From NCBI GenBank assembly GCA_040384465.1, contig JAZKJF010000004.1, positions 264,633-328,632 of the forward strand: 64,000 bases of DNA, in the 5' to 3' direction. The notes beneath the pieces are model-generated. The model saw nothing but the letters and a program-made list of their open reading frames with translations. It was not told the origin of the DNA and did no database searches. This stretch comes from UBA5078 sp040384465. Lineage in GTDB: Bacteria; Pseudomonadota; Gammaproteobacteria; Pseudomonadales; Pseudohongiellaceae. Of this stretch, positions 35,249 through 44,454 are shown piece by piece. The first letter of the stretch is position 1. The number at the start of each line of letters is the position of its first letter. A program made the translations under genes and the position numbers.

Positions 35249-35627
35249 CAAATAAAATATTATCGAGCGCCCGTTTTATTTTAGGCGCAAGGGCACCAAT
35301 CAAGTGCATGTAATTGCAACGAAAATACTCAAGTGAAGGGTTGGGAGCAATCGCTTATAACGCAGGCTTTTGGAACGAAGTTTTATTTGTAATTTTTTGT
35401 AACTTGGCAAATCAATGCAAAAATCCCTGTGATACCATCAAGCCACTTTTTGGTCGACCGACACTAAGGATAGTGTTCAAATGACCTCGAAGAGCTAAGG
35501 CGAAGGGCTTTTAAGAAATTCTTTGTTCCCCCCCTTTTCTAAAACACTGAGTAACTTTTCAGTTCGACGCCTTAGCGACCCAAATTCTGACCGCCCGACT
35601 TATCGAACCCCTCTGGCCCAGGCCCTT
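35249..35627. other. AT-rich intergenic region with hairpins, possible small RNA
   Basis: 379 bp between a terminator and the converging VWA operon, clearly richer in A and T than its surroundings. No credible ORF was seen. A hairpin ACACTA-AGGA-TAGTGT is at 35461-35476. GCTAAGGCG (35494-35502) and CGCCTTAGC (35568-35576) are perfect inverted arms 65 bp apart. A weak promoter-like pair (TTGGCA/TGTGAT) lies near 35406-35435. It may encode a structured RNA or form the 3' end of the operon on the minus strand. Confidence 0.4.
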
Positions 35628-37658
35628 TTACCGATAAGTCGTATTGGCGACCCGCGTCTCAGCCAGCAGCATCAATATCACCAGAATCAACAACCACCAC
35701 CACACTCGCTGCGGCCCTTCCAGCTCTGCCACCAATTGCGCGGTGCGAACTTCGGCAGTCTGCTGCGGTTCGGTGTCCGGATTTGTGATGCGATCCTGCA
35801 ATGTCGAAGGCGCCAGCTTCTCCAGCACCGATTCTTCAGGGTCAGCGTTCACCGCGTAAAACTGTGGTTCACCTTCTGCTTCGATACGCAGAAAACCGAT
35901 ACTACTGGCGGTCAATGTCCGCATGCCCGCACCGAGCACTGACTCCTCACCAGCGGGAGTGACCACTGTGACGGCCGCGTCTTCGGCAACAGCCGAGGTC
36001 AGATCGATGACATCGCCTATTCGGTAAGCACGCTCCTTCGTGGAAGCCTGGGCAAGATAGCGCAGAGACTCATGAATGAAGGGGAGATAGAGCCCCTGCA
36101 GCGGCAGATTGTTCCATTCGGTGTCCAGTGCCGAGGCCAGCATCATCACCCGCCCTTGCCCTACGACCCGTTCCAGCAGAGCAGGGCTGCCGTTGTCGAA
36201 CTGCATGAGTGTGTCAGCATCGGTCTGCGCCTCAACATTCCAGTAACCTTCGAAGCGCACACCCCATTCGGTATCCAATGGCAGCAGGACAGGATGGCGC
36301 CTGTCCATGTCGGCGATCATCAGGTAATCGCCACTGGCCAGACGCATGGATTCGTTGAGGATAGCTGGGCTGATGGCGCTCAATTGCTGATTGAACTGCG
36401 GACCATTGACGCGGTCGCCCGGGGCCATCAGCACGCTGCCCCCTTCCTCCACAAAGGTGGTCAAGGCCGTTGCCTGCGTGGTACTCAGATCGCTGCCCGC
36501 ATTCAGGAGGACCACGACATCATGGCTGGCCAGCGTGGAGGCGCTCAGCTCACCCGAGGTGGTGGTCGTGACTTCAAACGGCGCATCCTCGCTGGCACCA
36601 ACCGCCAGCGACATCCAGTGCGCCTCATCCTCGTACCAGTTTGGTGAAGGTTCGCCGTTGATCAACAGCACACTGATGCGCGGCATCACGTCAACGGTGA
36701 AGTAATAGGTATTGTCGACGGCGAAATCGTCACCACCGACACTGATCTCGCCACGATGGGTCCCGGCGGTGTCAAACACCACTGGCAGACGCACAACTTC
36801 TTCAGACTTGTCGCGCAGGTCTACGGGTATCCGTGCCGTCTCCTGCCCATCCATGACGAGGCGCACTTCGGCATCGTCGATATGCACACTGCCGGTGCTG
36901 CGGACCCGCGCCAGAATCTCGTACTCGTTGCGGTTCTCGATCAGCTGATCGGGCGACCGGACGTCGGTGAGCAGCAAATTGCGTGAAGGTCCTTCCCCGA
37001 CATCACTGCTGCTGAACTGGACGCCGGGCGACAGCATCCAGCCGGAATCGTCAGTGCCAAGGCCAGCGCTCTGAAAATCGGAGATCAGATGCACTGTGCG
37101 ACGTTCGTGACGGGAGGATTCCAGCATGTCGTTGGCAAGGCGCAGAGCAGGCATATAGCGCGTAGTGCCAAACGCAGGTGCTGCCAGCGTGTCGACGAAG
37201 GCACGAGCCCCTTCCAGGTCGCTGCTCAATTCCCGAACGCTGATAGTCGCATCGGCGAAGGCAATCACCGCCACTTCATCACCCGGCGTCATCTCGCCAA
37301 TAAAGGCTCTGGCCGCGTCGCGGGCCTGCTCGAAGCGCTCTTCATACTGCATGCTCATTGAGACATCCAGAAGGATGACCACCGATTCCGGCTCGGCATC
37401 CACCAGTCCTGCAATGCTGCTGTCGAACAGCGGACGCGCGAAGGCAAACACCAGCAGACAGATCACCGCCGCTCGCAACAACAACAGCAGCCACTGCTGA
37501 ATCTGCTGGAACAGAATGAGTTTCTTCGAAGTGGTCTTGAGGAAACGCAAGGTACTGAACACCAGCTTGGGCGGTTTCTCCTTGCGGATCAGGTGGATGG
37601 CAATCGGAATCGCGGCAGCCAGCAGACCCAACAGGAACAGGGGCGTGAGAAAGGCCAT
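35628..37658 (-). CDS. BatA-like membrane protein with VWA domain
   Basis: A 676-residue protein, last gene of the eight-gene operon. The N-terminus (FLTPLFLLGLLAAAIPIAIH) is the aerotolerance-regulator BatA N-terminal domain; a second helix is at about 56-76. A von Willebrand A domain follows with the metal motif DVSMS (98-102). The middle part contains immunoglobulin-like segments and a glutamine-amidotransferase-like fold; a last helix is at about 654-670. Most of it faces the periplasm. VWA proteins of this kind bind partners of MoxR ATPases. Its ATG touches the DUF58 stop without a gap. Confidence 0.85.
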   Translation of the reverse strand: MAFLTPLFLLGLLAAAIPIAIHLIRKEKPPKLVFSTLRFLKTTSKKLILFQQIQQWLLLLLRAAVICLLVFAFARPLFDSSIAGLVDAEPESVVILLDVSMSMQYEERFEQARDAARAFIGEMTPGDEVAVIAFADATISVRELSSDLEGARAFVDTLAAPAFGTTRYMPALRLANDMLESSRHERRTVHLISDFQSAGLGTDDSGWMLSPGVQFSSSDVGEGPSRNLLLTDVRSPDQLIENRNEYEILARVRSTGSVHIDDAEVRLVMDGQETARIPVDLRDKSEEVVRLPVVFDTAGTHRGEISVGGDDFAVDNTYYFTVDVMPRISVLLINGEPSPNWYEDEAHWMSLAVGASEDAPFEVTTTTSGELSASTLASHDVVVLLNAGSDLSTTQATALTTFVEEGGSVLMAPGDRVNGPQFNQQLSAISPAILNESMRLASGDYLMIADMDRRHPVLLPLDTEWGVRFEGYWNVEAQTDADTLMQFDNGSPALLERVVGQGRVMMLASALDTEWNNLPLQGLYLPFIHESLRYLAQASTKERAYRIGDVIDLTSAVAEDAAVTVVTPAGEESVLGAGMRTLTASSIGFLRIEAEGEPQFYAVNADPEESVLEKLAPSTLQDRITNPDTEPQQTAEVRTAQLVAELEGPQRVWWWLLILVILMLLAETRVANTTYR

Positions 37659-38552
37659 TCAGAAGCTCCTCGCCCGGCGTGAAATATAGGAGGTCAGTGC
37701 GGCATCCAGAGGTTGGGAGGTATTGACCAGACAATAGTCCACCCCGCTGCTCTGGCACTGCTTCTTGCAGAAGGCGAGGAACTGATTGATGTTCTCCAGA
37801 TAGGCGTCGCGGATGGCCGCTGGCGAGGTGATGTAGGTCTCGGCAGTTTCGGCATCGATGAATTCGGTAGCTTCGTGGAACGTGAAATTCAGCTCGGCAT
37901 CGTCCATGACCTGAAACACGATCACATCGTTGCCCATGGAACGCAGGCGTTGCAGGGTCTTGATGGTCGCGACTTCGTCTTCGAGCAGATCGCTGATCAG
38001 AATCACCAGACTCTTGCGGGTCAGGTTCACCGCGAGATCAGACAAGGGCCGCACAATATTGGTGGCCGCGCCCGGCTTCAAGCCAGACAGTACGCGCAGG
38101 ATACGGATCAGATGCGGCTGACGGCACAGCGCAGGAATGTAATCGTTGACCTTGTCATCGAAGGTGATCAACCCCACGGCATCGCGCTGACGCATGATGA
38201 AGTAGGCCAGCGCCGAGGCCAGCGTGCGGCCATATTCCAGCTTGCTCATGCCGCCAGAGGAGTAACCCATCGAGGCGCTGGAATCCAGCACGATGTAACA
38301 GCGGACATTGGTCTCGTCTTCATACTGCTTGATGTAGAACTTGTCGCTGCGTGCATACAGCTTCCAGTCCACATGGCGCATGTCGTCGCCACGGTAATAA
38401 TTGCGATAGTCGGTGAACTCCACACTGAAGCCACGGTGCGGGCTCTTGTGCAGGCCGGAGAGAAAACCCTCGACCACCACCCGGGCACGCAGCTCCAGAT
38501 TATCCAGACTGGCGAGTACCGAGGGATCAATGAATGTCGTATTCGACGCCAT
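37659..38552 (-). CDS. DUF58 protein (VWA-like)
   Basis: A 297-residue cytoplasmic protein. The DUF58 signature YRGDDMRHVDWKLYARSD (53-70) is followed by QYEDE and a VWA-type metal motif DSSAS (90-94). DUF58 proteins are encoded beside MoxR ATPases across bacteria and are thought to link the ATPase to membrane VWA proteins. The ATG at 38552 follows the moxR stop by one base. A longer frame upstream is moxR sequence in another frame. Confidence 0.92.
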   Translation of the reverse strand: MASNTTFIDPSVLASLDNLELRARVVVEGFLSGLHKSPHRGFSVEFTDYRNYYRGDDMRHVDWKLYARSDKFYIKQYEDETNVRCYIVLDSSASMGYSSGGMSKLEYGRTLASALAYFIMRQRDAVGLITFDDKVNDYIPALCRQPHLIRILRVLSGLKPGAATNIVRPLSDLAVNLTRKSLVILISDLLEDEVATIKTLQRLRSMGNDVIVFQVMDDAELNFTFHEATEFIDAETAETYITSPAAIRDAYLENINQFLAFCKKQCQSSGVDYCLVNTSQPLDAALTSYISRRARSF

Positions 38553-38553
38553 G

Positions 38554-39597
<1,044 letters not shown>

Positions 39598-39633
39598 GAG
39601 TAAGTCCTGTGTTTTTATTACTTGTATTTTTAC

Positions 39634-40584
39634 TTAGTGGGTGAATGCGTATATCAGATAGTTGATGGCAATCTTGTATGCCTCGTTACTGTATCGGGTC
39701 GGATAAGGCTCATAGAAAGTGTGCTCCCAGCCATCGCCCAGATCGGCATTGAAATTGGCCACCAGCATAACACGGCCATCGTCATCGAGAATCGCGTAGA
39801 CCGCAGGTGGATAGTTAGGATCATCGAGACTGAAGCCGCCGTTGAAGTCCCAGGTCACGGCGCGACCGGGCACCTGCACGACTTCATTCACATCGAAGAA
39901 CACATGGAAAACTTCGTGACTGGTATCCAGTTTCACCAAGGGCCGATCCGGGTAGAGCTTCATCATCTCGTTCTGAAAATCCTCCAGATGCGCGTCGCCC
40001 CAGAAGTCGTCCAGCAGTACAAAACCACCACGGGCCATGAACTCGCGCAGCGCCTCAACTTCTTCCGCGCTGAAGTTGGGGCCGGTGAGGGTGGAGCCAA
40101 TGGGCACGCGCTTCATGTTCATGTACAGGAAGGTGTGCTCGAACAAACGCGGGTCGGTCAGATCGAGCCAATCGTGACTCTTGCTGTTGGTGTCGATGTT
40201 GGTGTAACGCGCTACACCGCGCAGAAAGTTCGACTCTGCATCGGGAAAATCCGTATCCCACCAGCCACCACGCCCGCCAAATCCGCCCCCACCACCGCGT
40301 CGATTACGACCGCCGCCGTAGTTGGTGTAGCGCCCGCGAATCCAGGTGAACTCGGCAGGCACCGATTCGTCGGCAGCACCTCCCAGCAGATCCATCTCGA
40401 AAAAGGATTGCGGATCAAACTCCAGCGGCATCGCTGTATTGTCGGAGGGGCTCACACGCGGTCGATCACCACTGGTATCTGGTGCATCGTTCTGAGCCAG
40501 TGTCGTCACAGACAGCCAAGGACTGAGCAACAGTGCTGCCAGCAGCACGGTGTTCCTGCTCAAGTCTTTGAGAGGTCGAGTCAC
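39634..40584 (-). CDS. DUF4159 protein, exported
   Basis: A 316-residue protein with a signal peptide (hydrophobic about 13-29, ending TLAQ). A Gly/Arg-rich stretch (about 91-107, with runs of G) precedes the DUF4159 domain, which begins near FTWIRGRYTNYGGG and contains GGFVLLDDFWGD and DTSHEVFHVFFD. Its fold is related to glutamine amidotransferases but no catalytic Cys is visible. Function unknown; the domain is often found with MoxR-VWA genes. It overlaps the TPR gene upstream by 4 bp (ATGA). Confidence 0.87.
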   Translation of the reverse strand: MTRPLKDLSRNTVLLAALLLSPWLSVTTLAQNDAPDTSGDRPRVSPSDNTAMPLEFDPQSFFEMDLLGGAADESVPAEFTWIRGRYTNYGGGRNRRGGGGGFGGRGGWWDTDFPDAESNFLRGVARYTNIDTNSKSHDWLDLTDPRLFEHTFLYMNMKRVPIGSTLTGPNFSAEEVEALREFMARGGFVLLDDFWGDAHLEDFQNEMMKLYPDRPLVKLDTSHEVFHVFFDVNEVVQVPGRAVTWDFNGGFSLDDPNYPPAVYAILDDDGRVMLVANFNADLGDGWEHTFYEPYPTRYSNEAYKIAINYLIYAFTH

Positions 40585-43358
40585 GGTTGTTGAGCCTCCA
40601 CCGCCTGCAGCAGAACTTGCTGCGCCCGTTGATAGCTTGGAGCAATTTCCAACGCACTGAGAATATTGATCCTGGCTTCGTCGCGCTGACCATTGTCGAG
40701 ATAGGCCTCGGCCAGATTCGTGTGCGCCTCTACCGGATCATTCCTGTCCAGCTTCACCAGCACCTCATATTCGCGTACCGCTGCAGGCGCATCCGCGATC
40801 TGCCGCGCCAGTTGCGCGCTGACCTGATGCGCCTCGATGCGATAGGGCGTCACGGCCATGGCGCGGTCCAGATAGTATTGCGCCTGCTGCGCGTCCCCGG
40901 CAGACAGCGCCTCGCGTGCCAGCAGCAGCGGGGCGTCGTAGTCATGCTGCTGATTCTCCAGCATGATCTTCAACTGTTCGAGACGGGCGGCGTGATTGCC
41001 TTCTTTTTCGTAGATCTGTGCCAGCACTGCCGAGGGGCTGGGGTAAGCGGAATAGTCCGGCAAGATCTGGTGAGCGAGTTCGAGATGGGTTCTCGCCTCG
41101 GCGAAGTTGTCTTCCTTGAACAGCACGATGCCGAGCTGCAGGTGTGCCTGGAAGTCGCGTGGCTGATCCTGCACGCGCTGCCGCATGTGCTGCTTCAGCG
41201 AGGCGTTGTTGTAAAGCTCCGCGAGCACCGCACTGGAGTTCTCGCGCTGGCCGTGGCCGTGCGCTTCTCCCTCGTCGGGCGTGTCCTCGTTGTGAACATA
41301 GACGTCGATCTCGGTGACGCGACGCTCGACCCAGCTGCGGAAGGCGGCATCAAACTGATCGATCGGCATGCCGAAGACCTCTTCGAACATCACCGACTCT
41401 TCTTTGATGAAGGCATACTGCTTCACCAGCTCGATCATCTTGTCGAAGCCGTGTTCGTTGGCGATGTAATCCACCACCAGATAGGACTGGAAGTAGGCGA
41501 AGCCGAGATCTTCATTGCTCTCTGCATTGGTGAACCCTTCGTTTAGATTGGCCACTGGCAGCAGTTTGTCCTGCGCCGCAGCGCGCACCAGTTCGATGCC
41601 ATGGCGACGTCCCCACTCCGGGCGCGCCTCACGCTCTTCCCACACCGACATCCCCTCGGAGAGCCAGCGCGGCATGCGATTGTTGGTCATCTGCAGCGTG
41701 AAGACGTGCACGAGTTCGTGCCAGAGAATCTCCTGCCAGTTGGCACTGAGAGTTCCAGGAGAAATCAGCGTCACCACCTTGCCGAAACAGATGCCAACCA
41801 GCGGGCCGATATCGGGCAGGCCGACAGAGCGCACAGCGAAATCTTCGGTGCGCTCGAACACCTCGATCAGCACCGGCCCCTCGGGTTCGAAACCGTATTT
41901 CGCAGTCAGCGTGGTCCAGCTCTCTTCGAGCAGTGGCTCCATGTAGGGCCACAACACGTCGGAGTCACGCTCACTCATACGCACTTTGAAGTGTTCGGTG
42001 TCGTGAGTGACGTAGGTCTCCAGCGTGTCGAACATCTTCAGCATGTTGGAGGTCATGACATTGAAGGGATCGTTCTCAAACGCCAGTTCCAGATGCTCGC
42101 GCCCTTCATCCTCGCGGCCGAGGCGAATGAGATTACTGCCCATCACCGTGTGGCCTTGCCAGTAATTCGGGTCGGCCTCCAGCGCCTGCGTGGCGAAAGC
42201 GACGGCTTCCGTGAAGCGGTAGTTGTTGCCAAAAACGTCGGCGATTTCGCCATAGAAGCGTGCGTTGTTCGGACTGAAGGAAGCGACGCGCGCCTCCAGC
42301 TCATCAAACTCGGCTTGCCGCTCAAACATGGCCGCCTGCGCCGCCAGCAGGCTGAGCGCCTTCAACGCTTCGGGGTTCACTTCCAGCGCCGCTTCCAGAT
42401 AGGTCAGTGCCTCATCGCGACGATTGTTCGTCAGCAACAGCATGCCCATGGTTTCCAGCGCAGCCACATCGCTGGCGTTGACGTTCAAGGCAAACTGCAA
42501 GGAGCGCTCGCCCCCGCTGATCTTGGCTTGCCCGATCAATGCCGGCGCATAGCGGCGATTGATAGCCAGTGCGGCGTTGTAAGACTTCTCGGCATCCTCG
42601 ACGTTGTATTTTTCCAGGAAGAGATCGCCCCACAGCACCTGCGCCTCCAAGTTCTCGGGATCGATGCGGGTGGCTTCGCTGAACAGGCTGTTGGCGTCAT
42701 GGAAACGATCGAGCAACCAACTGGCCACGGCCACCATGGCGATCTCACTGGCATCAAACACCAGTCCGGTGTCATAGCGGGCAATGGCCGCGTTGAGTGG
42801 CACGATGGCTTCATCACGACGTCCGACAAACTGCAGCACACTGCCGTACTGCACCAGCGTTCGCACGGGCGGAGTGGTATTGCCTTGCACCACTTCGGCC
42901 AACACGCGAATCGCCTCGGCAGACTTGCCGGTGGCCCGCAGCAGTTCGGCCAATTGCGTACTCAGAACGGCTGAGGCCGCATAGTCATCAATCTCGTCTT
43001 CAAGCAGCTCGATTGCCGCAGCATATTGGCCGGTCCCGGCATAGGCCTGGCTGGCACCCAGCAAGCCTGCCTCCCTGTCGATACCGTCAACCCGCAGGAA
43101 CAGATCAACCGCCGCTGCATAGGCACCCGTCTTCATCAGTTCCTGAGCACGCTCCAGCGGCGGAGCCTCTGCTACGACCGGTTGATCCTGGTCTTGAGCG
43201 AAGTCGAAACCGGGCTGCGCGTAGGCGGGCAAACTGCCAAGCCCGGCGGATGCCAACGCGATTGCCACCGACAGGGCCAGCGAAAGGGATGCCAGCGGGC
43301 GGCGCGCGCCGGGGCACGCAGGCAAGTTCCTGTGCAATCGAAGATTATGGAAGTTCAT
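40581..43358 (-). CDS. Exported TPR protein with gluzincin (peptidase MA-like) domain
   Basis: A 925-residue protein. The ATG at 43358 gives a signal peptide ending near PAYAQP. TPR repeats fill about residues 60-430 and again about 735-920. Between them lies a zinc peptidase domain: HELVH near residue 548, then WLSEGMSVWEE about 20 residues on supplies the third ligand, as in peptidase MA/gluzincins. It may trim or bind periplasmic proteins. It overlaps the C13-like gene by 14 bp and the DUF4159 gene by 4 bp. An in-frame extension upstream overlaps the previous gene and has no signal peptide. Confidence 0.85.
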   Translation of the reverse strand: MNFHNLRLHRNLPACPGARRPLASLSLALSVAIALASAGLGSLPAYAQPGFDFAQDQDQPVVAEAPPLERAQELMKTGAYAAAVDLFLRVDGIDREAGLLGASQAYAGTGQYAAAIELLEDEIDDYAASAVLSTQLAELLRATGKSAEAIRVLAEVVQGNTTPPVRTLVQYGSVLQFVGRRDEAIVPLNAAIARYDTGLVFDASEIAMVAVASWLLDRFHDANSLFSEATRIDPENLEAQVLWGDLFLEKYNVEDAEKSYNAALAINRRYAPALIGQAKISGGERSLQFALNVNASDVAALETMGMLLLTNNRRDEALTYLEAALEVNPEALKALSLLAAQAAMFERQAEFDELEARVASFSPNNARFYGEIADVFGNNYRFTEAVAFATQALEADPNYWQGHTVMGSNLIRLGREDEGREHLELAFENDPFNVMTSNMLKMFDTLETYVTHDTEHFKVRMSERDSDVLWPYMEPLLEESWTTLTAKYGFEPEGPVLIEVFERTEDFAVRSVGLPDIGPLVGICFGKVVTLISPGTLSANWQEILWHELVHVFTLQMTNNRMPRWLSEGMSVWEEREARPEWGRRHGIELVRAAAQDKLLPVANLNEGFTNAESNEDLGFAYFQSYLVVDYIANEHGFDKMIELVKQYAFIKEESVMFEEVFGMPIDQFDAAFRSWVERRVTEIDVYVHNEDTPDEGEAHGHGQRENSSAVLAELYNNASLKQHMRQRVQDQPRDFQAHLQLGIVLFKEDNFAEARTHLELAHQILPDYSAYPSPSAVLAQIYEKEGNHAARLEQLKIMLENQQHDYDAPLLLAREALSAGDAQQAQYYLDRAMAVTPYRIEAHQVSAQLARQIADAPAAVREYEVLVKLDRNDPVEAHTNLAEAYLDNGQRDEARINILSALEIAPSYQRAQQVLLQAVEAQQP

Positions 43359-44454
43359 TGTACCGTCCCGTTTTTCTAGCCAGTTCAACAAGCAGGCTTT
43401 CCAACCTGTCCCAGTATTCCGCTTCGAGATAATTGGCCTTCTGGCCCCGCAGCAGGAACACGGAGCGCTCCAGATCCTGCATCTCGGTAAACAACTGCTG
43501 TGCCTCGGGCGACGCTTTCTGCTGACCGGTGCTGGCGACATCAAGGTAGGCAATCTCGGCCAGCCCGCCATCACCAGCGCCGGAAGCAGGCTCCAGACTG
43601 AAGACCGCATCCCCATTGTCATCGAGCACGGCGCGCTCGGTGGGCAAGCGCCCCTGATCGCGGTACCAGCCGATCACACTCTGGCTGGCGTAGGTGTAGG
43701 CTTCCAGCACGGAGACGCGGCCGTTCTTGTCGCGGTCACCCTGACGCTGGTCCAGCGCGTCAATCAGGTATGCAGTGAACATCGGGTCGTAGCGTTCCGC
43801 CGCCGAACGCGTGGCAGAAAGAATGACCCGGCCTGGCGCAGAGAGCGCGGCAGAAAATTCGTAGCTGGCACTGGTGGTGTTGATGACCACGAGATCCTGC
43901 TCGTTGAAAGGTTCCAGCAACCGCGCGAATTCGCGGCCCGTCAGGTCTGGTCCGACGATATTGAACTTCGCATCTTCGTCAACGCCGGTATCGGAACGCG
44001 CACCGTGGCCGATCAGGATGACTGTCACCTGATCACTGGGGCGTACCTGTTCACTCAGACCGGTCAATGCGGATTCGATGTCCTCGCGGCGGGAGCTGCC
44101 GTCAACACGAAAATTCGGCTCTGCACCTTCCGCAGTGAAGGCTTCACCGTCGTCGACGAGCAGGGTAATCGTCTCTTCGCTGTAACCGAAATCCCGGGAC
44201 AGCAGGTCGTGCAGCGCCATCGACCACTGCCGGAAGCGCGTCTTGATCTCGTCGGACGCCGCAGCACCAGTGATGATGACAGCCAACTTGCGGGCACCGG
44301 GGACATTGCGAAAGTAGACATCTTCATTGCTGTCGCTGACCAGCGCCGGAGACGCCTGATCTGGCGACTGTGCGTGCAGGGTTGAAGCGCCGAGCAGCAT
44401 TCCCGTGGCCATTCCCATTAACAGCGATGCACTCAACAAGCGTGATTTCATCAT
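43345..44454 (-). CDS. C13/caspase-like protein without cysteine (pseudopeptidase)
   Basis: A 369-residue exported protein. A signal peptide ends near TLHAQ (about 29). The fold resembles C13/caspase-type peptidases: the His motif LIGHGA (148-152) and a later NGRVSVLEAYTYASQSV helix typical of C13 proteins. The position of the catalytic Cys, after the strand DLVVI, reads NTTSAS (192-197), and there is no cysteine anywhere in the protein. It is therefore probably inactive and may bind peptides. The ATG at 44454 overlaps the preceding stop by 4 bp. Confidence 0.8.
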   Translation of the reverse strand: MMKSRLLSASLLMGMATGMLLGASTLHAQSPDQASPALVSDSNEDVYFRNVPGARKLAVIITGAAASDEIKTRFRQWSMALHDLLSRDFGYSEETITLLVDDGEAFTAEGAEPNFRVDGSSRREDIESALTGLSEQVRPSDQVTVILIGHGARSDTGVDEDAKFNIVGPDLTGREFARLLEPFNEQDLVVINTTSASYEFSAALSAPGRVILSATRSAAERYDPMFTAYLIDALDQRQGDRDKNGRVSVLEAYTYASQSVIGWYRDQGRLPTERAVLDDNGDAVFSLEPASGAGDGGLAEIAYLDVASTGQQKASPEAQQLFTEMQDLERSVFLLRGQKANYLEAEYWDRLESLLVELARKTGRYNELP

